Shown here in pieces: positions 1-11,630 of a DNA stretch of 64,000 bases; position 1 is the stretch's first letter; each line of letters begins with the position of its first letter. The notes under the pieces were generated by a model, which worked only from the letters and a program-made list of their open reading frames with translations, had not been told where the DNA came from and made no database searches. The stretch lies in contig NC_081184.1 of assembly GCF_029867415.1 (NCBI RefSeq), positions 77,536,364 through 77,600,363 on the forward strand. Reading direction: 5' to 3'. The stretch is from Vicia villosa. Its lineage: Eukaryota > Streptophyta > Magnoliopsida > Fabales > Fabaceae. Both the position numbers and the translations under genes were made by a program.

Positions 1-338
1 TTCATACGAGTTGGAGAAGATATGATGGATGTCTGAACCTCATTTCTGGAAGAAATGGTATTATAAAGTTTGGTTAAGTCAAGAAATAATGTTTTCGAGT
101 TGAGTTTAGTGCTTTCTTTGTTAATGGAAATGGTGTATCGAGGAGATGATAAATTTAGGTAGGGATAAATGGTATTCGTTAAGGGAAAATGAAAAAAAGC
201 TACAACTCTATTTTGAAGAAGGTTTAAGGTGTTTTGCATGTTAGCTGCATTATTGGTAAAACATACGTGGTTGATTGTGTGTACGGAGGTTGCATATATG
301 TGTGGAGCTAATACAGGTTTTGTAATGAATGTCATGAT

Positions 339-900
339 TGTTGTCATGACATCCATGTGTGACAGCAGGAGCTGTAAGTTTTTATTAATTGTGTTTCCTG
401 ATTTATCACTTTTATCTGTTCAGGAAACTTTTTATTGAGTGCTGCAAATTTCGTTCAGAAGATCCTAAGGACAGCACATTGTGTAACAGACAGTTGGCGT
501 GTGAATTAGGTTAACTTTGTTAACCCTAATGTGTTTCTAAAAAAGCCCAAGGCCCAACACTGCATATAAAAAGAACTGCAATCCTAATTTGGAACACAGA
601 CAAAAGATTGTGTATTGTGAAGAACGGTTGTTCTGTAGCTGTCTCTTGTGATCCACGCTATTATCTTTGATGATTGCATTGGAATTAGTTTGTGTTATAG
701 TTGTGTCACTCTAAGCTTTTAAGCACGAGTGTGTGTCTCTTGATTGAAGCTTTTAAGCAGATCAAGGTGTGTTTTTGAAGTGTGTCTTCTATCTGTAATT
801 GTTTATTGTTTTATGTTGTTTGTTATTATTGTCTGTGCTATGTAATTGTGGATGTCATAACATCCAATTTGACATCGAGCAAGTATTACTAGAATTTTCA
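339..900 (+). repeat. Probable copia 5' LTR, copy 1 (left edge uncertain)
   Basis: The right edge is placed at ...AATTTTCA (900). It is followed at once by ATTAGCATTAGAGCAGG, a degenerate match to the tRNA-iMet primer site TTGGTATCAGAGCAGG. The left edge at TGTTGTCATGAC is only a guess, because the homology between the two copies continues to base 1. The equivalent in copy 2 is about 23479-24040. Confidence 0.4.
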
Positions 901-971
901 ATTAGCATTAGAGCAGGCGCCCTGCCTGTTTACATCTGGGTGAGATCTAGGGATAACAAAATACTGGTACT

Positions 972-1763
972 ATAGAGAAGGAACTGTTAGTGTTTGGAAA
1001 CAGACCACCTATCCTGGATGGCTCTAACTATGACTACTGGAAATATCGTATGGTAGCAGTCATTAAGTCAGTGGACAACAAGGCCTGGAGAGTTGTTAAA
1101 AGTGGATGGAAACATCCTGAGAAAATTCTGGAAGATGGAACCACTGTTATAATTCCTGAAACTCAATGGAGCAAATCTGAAGAAGAGTTAGCGTTGGGAA
1201 ATTCCAAGGCCCTAAGTTCTTTGTTCAATGGTATTGACAAAAACATCTTCAGACTTGTACAACACAGTGAGCTGGCTAAAGAAGCTTGGGATATTCTCAA
1301 AACAGCACATGAAGGTACGTCCAAGGTAAAGATGTCGAGACTTCAAATACTTACCAGTAAGTTTGAAAATCTCGAGATGATAGAGGATGAAACCATTTAT
1401 GAGTTTTACATGAATGTCCGAGAGATTTCAAACAACTCTGCAGCCTTAGGTGAGAAAATGACTGCAGAAAAACTGGTAAGGAAGATCCTCAGATCACTGC
1501 CTAAGCGATTTAATATGAAGGTAACTGCCATAGAGGAAGCTCAAGACATCAACAACATGAAGCTGGACAAACTTCTTGGTTCTCTTTAAACCTTTGAGTC
1601 AAGCATCTGTGAGCCTGTTGAAAAGAAGAACAAAAACATTGTGTTTGTCACCAACACAGTTGATGATTCAAAAGAAAGCAATGGTGTATGTGATGAGAAT
1701 TTATCAGACGCCATAGCCATGCTTGGAAAACAACTCAACAGACTTATTAAAAGGGTTGATTAG
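972..1763 (+). pseudogene. Copia gag (UBN2-type) pseudogene, copy 1
   Basis: N-terminal part of a Ty1/copia Gag (UBN2 / retrotran_gag family), which would form the nucleocapsid-like particle. The recognisable segment is RPPILDGSNYDYW near the N-terminus, followed by the helical Gag domain ending near KLLGSL. The natural start appears to be lost: the codon before GAG AAG GAA is ATA (972-974), where relatives have ATG. A TAA at 1587-1589 and an in-frame TAG at 1761-1763 interrupt the frame. Copy 2 carries all three lesions, so the decay predates the duplication. The fragment ends before the zinc knuckle. Confidence 0.85.
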
Positions 1764-2329
1764 AAGTCCATACCCAATGTCAAGAACACTTCCTATGACA
1801 TCATTCAGTCACCATAATACTGGGGGCAACTTTCAAGACACCCATGTCTCCCCACAGAGCCGGGTTCACAAGATCATATCCCCACAAAGTAATCATTAAG
1901 AAGATATCTTCGAAAGCTCCCAACAAAGACATGGCTCCCCAACAGGGTTTACATCTTCAACACTACCGGTTCTCCAACACTTCGCTCTTCTCCAACATGG
2001 TTTATTAATATCTCTAATCCCCAATCAAGGAACATCAAGTTCTTGATCATCCCCAAGCAAGAATCATAAATTCCCAGCTGAGCATCTTCAAGACAAGACC
2101 AAACATTAAAATTACAAACAATAGAAGGATTTATTTTCTCAAGATACCCTAAATAGCATAAATCATTTTCATACATCATGTGTCATAGTAAATTCATACA
2201 TAACATACATACGCCTCATTGCCTATGCATAACATTTCCATTCATAAACATTACAATACATGCATCACAACATTGCATAAAACTAATGTTCCTTTTTCAG
2301 CCTACTTCTACAATCAAGTAAACATTGTC

Positions 2330-2790
2330 TTCTAGATATAGTGCAGAGATAATCAAGTCAAAGATTTAATTCTAACACTCATTCAAGATGGAGATTTAAT
2401 TCTGATACTTAACAGTTCAGAGATAATCAAGATAGTTATTTAATTCTGACGCTTAATTTTGGGTATCCTCCAAAGATAGTTCAGAGATAATCAAGATAGA
2501 GATTTAATTCTGATACTTAATAGTTCAGAGATAATCAAGATAGTTATTTAATTCTGACGCTTAATTTTGGGTATCCTCCAAAGATAGTTCAGAGATAATC
2601 AAGATAGAGATTTAATTCTGATACTTAACGGTTCAGAGATAATCAAGATAGTTATTTAATTCTGACGCTTAATTTTGGGTATCCTCCAAAGATAGTTCAG
2701 AGATAATCAAGATAGAGATTTAATTGTGACAATTATTTCGAAAATAGTTCAGAGATAATCAAGACGACGATTTAGTTCTGATACTTAGTT
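2330..2790 (+). repeat. Tandem repeat, about 108-bp period
   Basis: Repeated blocks of GTTCAGAGATAATCAAGATAG followed by an ATTTAATTCTGA variant. The marker GGGTATCCTCCAAAGATAG recurs every 108 bases (about 2461, 2569, 2677). Each long unit holds two diverged half-units, and the last copies are degenerate. Confidence 0.85.
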
Positions 2791-2814
2791 TCGAGCATCC
2801 TCCATGAATAGTTC

Positions 2815-3440
2815 AAAGGAATTAGATCTAATTCAGTTACTACGAACGGTACTGACACGACAAAAGATCTAATTCAGTTACTACGAACGGTACTGACACG
2901 GTCAACACTCAGAGATCTAATTCTATCATCACGAACGGTGTAGACACGATCTCTGACCTTCCCAGTCTAATTCAGTTACTACGAACGGTGTTGACACGAC
3001 AAGAGAATCTAATTCTACCATCACGAACGATGTAGACACGATTATCTCTCCAAGATCTAATTCGGGTATTACAAACGGTACTGACACGATCAAACCTCTA
3101 AAGAATCTAATTCCATCATCACGAACGGTGTGGACACGATCAATTATCCTCCTCAGTCTAATTCAGTTACTACGAACGGTGCTGACACGACAAGAGAATC
3201 TAATTCTATCATCACGAACGGTGTAGACACGATCTCTGACCTTCCCAGTCTAATTCAGTTACTACGAACGGTGTTGACACGACAAGAGAATCTAATTCTA
3301 CCATCACGAACGATGTAGACACGATCACCTTTTCAAGATCTAATTCAAGTATTACGAACGGTATTGACACTACCAACTCTCAAAGATCTAATTCATCTAC
3401 TACGAACAGTAATGACACGATCAACATTCAAACAACTACT
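2815..3440 (+). repeat. Tandem repeat of ACGAACGGTNNNGACACGA units
   Basis: About a dozen units of roughly 50-60 bases, each with TCTAATTC, then TACGAACGGT or ATCACGAACGGT, then GACACGA. Two higher-order types alternate (CAGTTACTACGAACGG and TATCATCACGAACGG). Typical of the variable satellite-like 3' region of Ogre-type elements. The short open frame at 3130-3318 is a by-product. Confidence 0.85.
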
Positions 3441-3781
3441 TCTCAAACACTGCATACATAGTCTAATCCATGCTCAATTGGATGGCATCTTTAAGCCCAT
3501 CTCCATCATATATCTTTTCCGAACACCCGGATGGTATCTTTAAGTCCATCCACATCATACACCTGGATGGAATCTTCAAGCCCATCTCCGACAAAAGTCC
3601 CTACTTCAGCTAGGGCAAATTTCTTGGTATTCTAGTGTTCAATCATCTTCCACCTTCAGATACCGACTGGCACACAAAACCACTCTACATCTTCAGGTTT
3701 AAGATAATTGAACAGGGGCAGCTGTCATACCCCAAAATTTGCCCTCACATATTTGCAAATGTCATTTTATTAAAAATAATT

Positions 3782-3850
3782 GACATAGCCCAATTGGTAA
3801 GAGGATAAGATTTGCAACTACAAGGTTCACAACTCGAATCTCACTTCTAA
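3782..3850 (+). other. tRNA-like segment in Tat LTR
   Basis: About 60 bases inside the LTR. TAGCCCAATTGG fits the Pol III A-box pattern TRGYNNANNNGG and is followed by TAAGAGGAT. A degenerate B-box-like AACTCGAATCT lies about 45 bases further on. The equivalent place in the solo LTR at 49555 holds a better-preserved tRNA-like stretch. No complete cloverleaf can be drawn. Confidence 0.3.
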
Positions 3851-5725
3851 CTTCTTTTTTTCTTTTATTTATTTCTTACTTTATTTAATATGTCTTTTAT
3901 TTATCATTTCATTATTAATTTCTGTATTTTATTAATTAAGTATTTTAGAATATCATTTTTTCATCTTTTACCTTTTTATTCATAAAAAAAACAAAAAAAA
4001 ATATATAATAGAAAAGATTCAAAAATATTTTGTTTACATGTATTTTAGGATAGTTTCTATGAAATCAATCAAAGTAATTATAATTTAGAAATCAGATCAA
4101 ATTTGATTTCAAATTTCAATTATTATTGGTTAATTGTCATCAAGTTATAATTTTATTCTATTTTTAATCTAACCTAATTTCTTCTTATAAATAGAAACAA
4201 TTTTCTTCTTATAAATGGTTTTTTTCATTCACGTACATACACGAGACTTTTGGTACACAAGTCCTATTTTATTTAAGTCAAAAACCAGAAAAGAGGTAAA
4301 GGAAGGAGACGCAATGAATCGGATATCAACTACAATCTCCACCGCCCAGCCGCGATTCATCGCAAACCACTACATAAAAACCTGCAACAATTCAATCACC
4401 AACGCAACACACAACACATTCATTACAAAACCTGCAAAACAATTTCCACAAAAGCTAAGATCCAAGAACTATTCATCTTCTTCTACAAATTGCATATCAA
4501 TTACTCTTTTTTTTTACAGTTTGTTTTTGCAGAAAAAAGAGAAGCATGTTCAAAGAGCCGAAAAAAAAGGAAGAAAATTCTGAATAAGCAAAGCAAATCC
4601 AATCACCTCCACCGCTCAGTCACCTCCGCGCCGAAGCCGCGAGTTTATTGCCAACCAGGATCGGACCACATCGAAAAGGCTCCAACAACCGCTCCCTCAC
4701 GTCTCCGTCACCGCACGTCCATCCACATCACTGCGTTCGGAGAGCTTCCGGTGCCGCACGCCGATCAGGACCAACCGCACGAGCCCAGATCCAAAACCAG
4801 ACAACACCGCCGTCGTCGGTACATTCCTGTTCATCTATTCTCGCTGATATTCGCAAATTTATCCTCAATCTCCTCCACTCGCAAATTCATCCTCAATCTC
4901 CTCCGACTGCCAACCATATCAGATCAAATTCGAAGCTAAGTACCCGTTTACCTATCTTATTATTTTAATTTCTTTTTACCTTCTTATTTTAGGGTTAACT
5001 ATGATTGCCTCCGAACCGATAATGCACTCACCCATTTCTTTTGTTTATTCTTTCTTTTCCAATCTTCAGGGTTTATCAATTGCCAAAGCTACGAGTGTCG
5101 GTAACCCTAAACCCTAAACTATTATATCTTCTGTTTTTTAATTGTTTTTAATTGTATCCCGCTGGTTTCTATTCCCCTCTCCTCCCCTGGTTTCAATTTC
5201 CCTTCCCCATAATTGTTTATATTAAACTGATGCGTGGTTAGTAGTCTTAGGGAGTGTAACTCTGAACTAAATTAGAATCACCTAATTATAAGATAATATA
5301 ATCGAATATAATCACGTGATTGGTGCACCCACGCACACTTTTGGGTAACCCTCTCTGTTGCCTGTTGCCTGTTTCCTTGTGTTTTTTGCAGAATAGCCAG
5401 TCCCTCGAATATGAGGATACCTCAGCCATGTTGCCTCGATTAAAGATCATGGTCCCTAATGATGCTGCCTTCGATAAGCATGATCTTGACCCTCGGAAGT
5501 TGCCTACGAAAAGGTTGAGGTATTCTCTGGCTGCCTACGAAAAAAAGCTATTATGATCCTTCCCTTTAGACTACCTGCCTCTCTATGGCATGGGTCAGTC
5601 TTATGGCGAACGATAATGCGATGACCCTTCTACCTCCAAACGAAAGGCTTCCTGCCCTCTTATGGCAATGATTGACCCTTTCATTCTGAAAGGCTAAAAA
5701 GAGGCCTATCATCTGAGTTTAAGGT

Positions 5726-8700
5726 TGTAGCGGTAAAAATGTGACTCGACGCGTTTTCACGCATTCGAAGTACAACAGAGTCGCCACCGAACTTTATTTT
5801 ATTCCAAGAAGGAAAGGGAAAATATCGATAAAACCCACGAAGAGAAAAGAAAATGGATAAGATGGTCATCGCAACCAAATTTAGGTTCGGGAGTCGGTTA
5901 AGCAAGGGGAAGGTATTAGCACCCCTCACCTCCATCGTACTCGATGGGACCCATTTAGTTATTCTTGTGATTTATTGTTAGCTTATTATCTACTTGCGTT
6001 ATTTATTAGGTTGGAAAGAAGAAAGAAACAAAATAAGATTTTTTATTATTTGTGCTCGCCAAGACGTTTGTATCTTGTGCCTACGTATTCCCTAGTGCAA
6101 TGGGAAAGTCAGAGCAATCGTAGTTCGGGCTAAAACTACGAAATGTTTTGTTGATTGATTTTAGCGAGAGGTACTCGATCGCTTTCAAATGGAAATACTA
6201 CGCGCACATGGATATGATATCACTACAAGAATGGATAACTAAATCAAGATAAGACATGATTTTGGCCATCATCGCATTCGAGTGGAAGATGTTAGATCTT
6301 CACATGTGGAAGTATGTTCGTATTGAAATTGAATAAGTGTCTCGTTTTATGAAAAAAGTGTTTTAGAATGTAAAAGGGTGTGAATGAATTGAAAGTTTGT
6401 TTGTTAAGAGAAATCAAACATTTAAACAAAAGCTTAACGGCCATCGCCCAAATGTTTGAAAGAGAAAATTGTACAAGTACGTACAACCTCCTCGTAGGTG
6501 ATGAAGATGATTTGATGAGTTGAAAGACATTTAATTGGATCCAAGTATTTAAACAAAAGCTTAACGGCCATCGCTTAAGATACTTGAAAGAGTGTTTGTT
6601 AAATTGATTTTTATAAAGTCTTTAATGGAGTTTAAACATCCAAACAAAGGCTTAACGGCCATCTCCTAAATATTTAAAGAACAACTTGTACAAGTACGTA
6701 CAAACCCTTCTTTCCATTGTAGATAAAATGATTTGAATGTTAAAAGAAAGCATTTTTGTTAGAAAGGTGAACTAAATCGAGTTTGAGAAGTCTTTAATGG
6801 AGTTTAAACATTCGAACAATGGCTTAACGACCATCGCCTAAATGTTTAAAGAACAAATTGTACAAGTACGTACAAACTCTTCTTTCCATTATAGATAAAA
6901 TAATTTGAATGTTAAAAGAAAAGCGTTTTTTTGTAAAAAAAGGTGAATTAAATCGAGTTTGAAAGAGTCTTTAATGGAGTCCAAGTATTCGAATAAAAGC
7001 TTAACGGCCATCACCCAAATACTTTTAGGACAACTCGCACAAGTACGTACGAATCCTCCTTGAATCATCCATTAAACTCATAACTCGATTTGATTAAAAA
7101 AGCTATTTTGTATATTTAAAATAATTTAAAATAAATCCTATATGTACAAAAGAATACATACTTTTTTCTTTTTTTTATAAAATTCAGCAAATAAAATAAA
7201 TAATAATACATTTTTTGTGATTTTATATGAAAAAGAATTTTAACTTTTGAATGAATATATAAATAAAAAAAGAAATAACTATTTTATCATTCTTTGAAAA
7301 TAAAAGAGATATTGATTTATAGAGACAAAAAAAGGTAGAAAAAGAAATATGTTGGGCCAGGGAGTGCTAAATTCGAAATGGGGGGTGAAGCCCATAAAGA
7401 GAAAGCTGTAAAAAACAGAACTAATAAATAAAATAAAAAAAAGGAGTTGGGCTGGACTGGGTCGGAATGACCCGAGACCCAGCTTACAACAAGAACCGGG
7501 TTTGTAACAAAAACCCTAAGGAACAAAACAACACAGCAGCGCTCTTCTCTTTCTATCGTTCCTCTATCTGCCTCATGAACAGACTACAACAACAACAAAA
7601 TGAAAATTCTTGACCTCACCAGTCTCTCGATCGCATCTCTTTCGCGGTTCACTCTCAAACAACATAATCTCTCCGCTCTCTCAATTCGTTTCTCATCATC
7701 TTTCTGAAAACAAACATTCCACACAAACACAACATAGCTAACGCATATAACATGAACCCTAAATCCCAATGCAAACCCAATATCGGCCCCCATTCTCATT
7801 ATTTCTGTGATGATTTACATAGTACAAAATGGGTGAAGACGAAAATGAAATGAAAAAGTAAAACAGAGGATCTACATGGAAAGGTATGTTTTTTTTAATT
7901 TCTACCTCTACTCGACTTTCGTTCTTCTTCTGCGGTATGCTGTACGATTTGATCTCTGTGTGATTGTTGCTATGAATGTGAAAGTTGTAAGTTGTGTGTG
8001 TTTTCTGTGTATGTGGTTTCTCGGAGTTCAAGGAGATTCTGTTTTGTGGTAGGCTGAAAGGTTGAATGTATGGCGGTGGTGAGTCGTGATAGAAGAGACT
8101 CAGTGAGGTTAATCAGTTGAGTGGTTTTGAAGGGAGGTTTTTAAGTTTCTGTATGAATAAGGGAGATTAGTGAGTCAAGGTTGGAGATGGGTGTGTAGAA
8201 AAAAATTGACAGAGGTTTAGTGTGTTATTGTTGGTTTCTGTGAATCGGTTTATGTGTGTGGCAGATTGTGTGTAGGTTTGGCTATAAGAATCGTGGCTGC
8301 CCCCCTTCTATGTTGCTGAATGTGTGTTTATATAGAGTAGAAGATTAGGATTTGGATGAAAATTGGGGGGAAAACGGGAGAAGATTTGAACATATTGGTG
8401 ATACTGATTTTGTTGCTTTATTGATGCAGGATTGTCTTGGCTATTTTGGTGCAAGGTTTGGACGATTATGCAGGCTGCAGGATACAAAAGTTGGTAAAAG
8501 CAGGAAGCGTGGGATAGAGCAAGAAGTGAAGACAAAAAATTTTTTTTGTATTATTTTTTTGTTTGACTTATACTAAAGTTAATAAAATAAAAAATGAAAT
8601 GGGGCTTTTGTGGATTGGGCCTAAACTATATACAAAAAGAATTTAAGCTTCTATTTTTTGTTTGATATATTTTTTTTACTCATTAAAATTAAAATAAATC

Positions 8701-8943
8701 TCAATCAAAGAGATAAAAATAATACTAATTCTAATGAAAAATAAAATAAACTAAAATTAAACTAAATTATGAAACAAAACATGTAAAAATGCAAATGAAG
8801 TCTATTTTTTGTTGACTTTAATAAAAAGTCAAATTATCTAAGATATGTGAAAATGCGACGATTCAACGATGAATGCACGTAAAATGTGAGCGCGACATGA
8901 AAAAAATGAATGAAATATGCGGGTCAAAAATTGGGGTGCGACA
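5726..8943 (-). repeat. 3' LTR of LARD-like Tat element
   Basis: 3218-bp LTR, colinear with 16649-19866. It contains five or six short internal repeats with the phrase AAGCTTAACGGCCATCGCC plus AAGTACGTAC (about 6420-7050). No supported gene; open frames within it, such as 7759-8031, occur identically in the other LTR. Confidence 0.92.
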
Positions 8944-8956
8944 GATGCCCCTATTT
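8944..8956 (-). other. Polypurine tract of LARD-like element
   Basis: Minus-strand AAATAGGGGCATC directly abuts the 3' LTR start, the expected primer for plus-strand DNA synthesis. Confidence 0.75.
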
Positions 8957-9239
8957 AAGTTTCTTTTATCGAAGATGTGAAGAGACTTAAATACAAAGTA
9001 CACAATTTTTGTCCTACATATGCAAATGAGATGCAATGCATGGACTCTTTTTTAATTTATTTTGAATGCAATGCAATATGAGACATTCTTAAATCTCTGT
9101 GGGAAACTAGCGCCACGTGAGATTAACAATTGATGGAGAAACTCGGAAAACAGGGATAAAACTCTGGATAGGAAAAAAGTAAGAACGTCTAAGGGTGGCA
9201 TTAGACGATACCAATAATCAGATAAATTTGAGAGTGACA

Positions 9240-10255
9240 TTGAATGATTATGACATCCGATAACAGGCTTTGGATGGCGATGAAAAATTATGACACTCGA
9301 TAACAGGCTTCGGATGGCAATGAAAGATCATGATATCCAATAACAGGCTTTGGACGACAATGAAAGGTTATGACACTCGATAACAGGCTTCGTATGGCAA
9401 TGAAAGATCATGATATCCAATAACAGGCTTTGGACGACAATGAAAGGTTATGACACTCGATAACAGGCTTCGTATGGCAATGAAAGATCATGATATCCAA
9501 TAACAGGCTTTGGACGACAATGAAAGGTTATGACATCTGATAACAGGCTTCAGATGGCAATGACATCCGATAACAGGCTTTGGATGACAAAGGAGATTTA
9601 TGACATCTGATAACAGGCCTCAGATGGCAATGAAAGATTATGACATCCGCTATCAGGCTTTGGATGAAAGAAAGATTATGACATCTGATAACAGGCTTCA
9701 GATGGCAATGACATCCGATAACAGGCTTTGGATGACAATGAAGATTTATGGCATCTGATAACAGGCCTCAGATGGCAATGAAGGATTATGATATCCAATA
9801 ACAGGCTTTGGACGACAATGAAAGGTTATGACATCTGATAACAGGCTTCAGATGGCAGTGAAAGGTTATGACATCCAATAACAGGCTTTGGATGGCAATG
9901 AAAGATTATGACATCCGATAACAGGCTTCAGATGACAATAAAAGATTATGACATCCAATAACAGGCTTTAGATGGCAATGAAAGATTATGACATCCGATA
10001 ACAGGCTTCGGATGGCAATGAAAGATTATGACATCTGATAACAAGCTTCAGATGACAATGAAAGATTATGACATCCGATAACAGGCTTCGAATGGCAATG
10101 AAAGACTATGACATCCAATAACAGGCTTTGGATGGCAATGAAAGATTATGACATCCGATAACAGGCTTCGGATGGCAATGAAAGATTATGACATCCAATA
10201 ACAGGCTTTGGACGGTAATGAAAGATTATGACATCCGATAACGGGCTTTGGATGC
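9240..10255 (-). repeat. 40-bp tandem array, about 25 copies
   Basis: Units of 40 bases built on ATGACATCCGATAACAGGCT followed by TYRGATGGCAATGAAAGATT. AACAGGCTTYRGA is nearly invariant. Consecutive units alternate between CCGATAACAGGCTTCGG-like and CCAATAACAGGCTTTGG-like types. It lies just inside the polypurine tract. There are no spacers of unique sequence, so this is not a CRISPR array. Confidence 0.9.
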
Positions 10256-11625
10256 CAAGTGGGTTGGACTTAAATCTCAAGGTAAGATGTAACTGAGTAT
10301 GAATTTTGTTTAGATGCATGATGTTGAATTTTCTATGCATGATATGTGAATGATCAATGTAATGCAATTGGTTATGACAACTGAGGTAAACTCTTTTGTG
10401 AGGGAAGATTAGAACTCTGATTCCTCAATACAAGAACATTGTCAACATGGTTTTGTCACGCTGATGATCCTTTTGGGAAGGACTGCTGAACTGCTTGGGG
10501 ATGGTTGAAGAAGAATGCCCCTGATTGACTGATTGTTAATTGATCCTTGCTTCAGTTTTTGAAATGAAATGTTGATAATACTTTCCTCAGTATGAGTCTT
10601 GAACAACGAGATCTTGAAGTAACATGCCCCTGATAGGATCACTGATCAAGTCTCTTGACTGTTTGAACTTCCTTGAAAGATGAGTACTTGTTTGCAAATA
10701 AAATGTTCATTCAAAAATGGTAACTTTAATGCAATGCTCAAAGCATATTTTGAAATCAAAGTCATTATTGGAATGATGCTATTGATGTAAAGAAAATGAA
10801 TCAGAGGTCCAAACACAGTTGTCTAGACATTCAAAGTGATGGATAAAGCAAAAGGTACGGTAAAACAAACAATTTGCAAAAATCTTTAGGAGTCAGGTTA
10901 ACGCAACCTTGTTGTAGTATGCTTTCAAAACAAACCTTGCTTCAATTAGGTCTTTTGATGGTTGTAACGTGGCTTGGTTCACGGTTTTTAGAAACAAAAA
11001 GGATATAGGCTCAAAGTATATTTGTACCCACCCCATTCTTCGCGATGAACTTCAATCCTACGCTCAGTTAAATCAAACTATACATTCAGGTTCCAAGAGA
11101 CTTTGGAATTGCACCTATGATAATGATGATGGTTTAGAGACCAAGGGAATCTCTGAGATGGAAGTCACCTCTTCCTTTCGATAGTCACAATGTTTTATTG
11201 TTGTTCAAGGAGTTTATTGACTTCTCTTTTTTGCTTTATATCCCTAACTTTTGCCTGAACTGTTTTCATTTGAGATTATAGCCAGCGGGATGCCCCAATT
11301 TTGCCTAAGTCTCCTTTGTAGGTTTTGACTTAGCGGGCTTTTTCTTTGATTTTTTTTTTATATTTGAAAGATAGTGACTGCCTTGATAACGATCAATGAT
11401 AATCGTCTTGGTCACTTTTGATTGAAACCCTCATTGGAAGGTGTACTTAATGATTCTCTTGAATTTGAATGCGCAAATAAACTAACTGAGAACTACCCTG
11501 CCCCAGGTTAAAATTGCGGGTTTTTTCGTTTAAAAAGAAACTCAAACTTCGAAGGCTCAAAGGGGTTGACGACGGATTAACTTCCTTATTTCTCCAGTGT
11601 TTAGGAATTGAAACAATGCCTGTAC
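10256..11625 (-). other. Non-coding internal region of LARD-like element, left part
   Basis: About 1.4 kb with no protein-like open frame. It contains repeated short phrases such as GCCCCTGAT (near 10520 and 10625), typical of decayed Tat internal sequence. I see no gene. Confidence 0.6.
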
Positions 11626-11630
11626 ATCAT

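Larger units (their letters stand above)
1..1808 (+). mobile_element. SIRE-like Ty1/copia fragment, copy 1
   Basis: Left flank or LTR, degenerate primer site and first part of gag of a Ty1/copia element, cut off at 1808 where Ogre/Tat sequence begins. It matches 23141-24948 in perfect register (offset 23140, no indel). I count 8 single-base differences, about 99.6% identity. The left end lies outside the window. No protease, integrase or reverse transcriptase remains in this copy. Confidence 0.85.
1809..3722 (+). mobile_element. 3' internal region of an Ogre/Tat element
   Basis: Non-coding sequence between the broken copia piece and a Tat LTR. It contains two families of tandem repeats and a purine-rich tract AACAGGGGCAGC directly before the LTR start at 3723. 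This fits the untranslated 3' part of a Tat/Ogre element on the plus strand. The gag-pol part and 5' LTR are absent, so the element is 5'-truncated or recombined at 1808/1809. No gene is seen. Confidence 0.65.

Noticed and set aside
4215..4968. Overlapping open frames of 106-149 codons in a Tat LTR
   Set aside because: Pro/His/Arg-rich translations, different in each frame, no domain, inside a non-coding LTR.
5098..5120. CCCTAAACCCTAAAC telomere-like motif (also near 14440 and 51630)
   Set aside because: Only one to two units, at the same relative position in several Tat LTRs; it is part of the LTR, not an interstitial telomere.
7759..8031. 90-codon minus-strand frame, repeated identically at 18684-18956
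   Set aside because: The repetition is due to the two LTRs of one element, not to a gene pair; no recognisable protein.
9240..10255. Regular 40-bp repeats that look like a CRISPR array at first glance
   Set aside because: Units are contiguous with no unique spacers, inside a plant LTR element.
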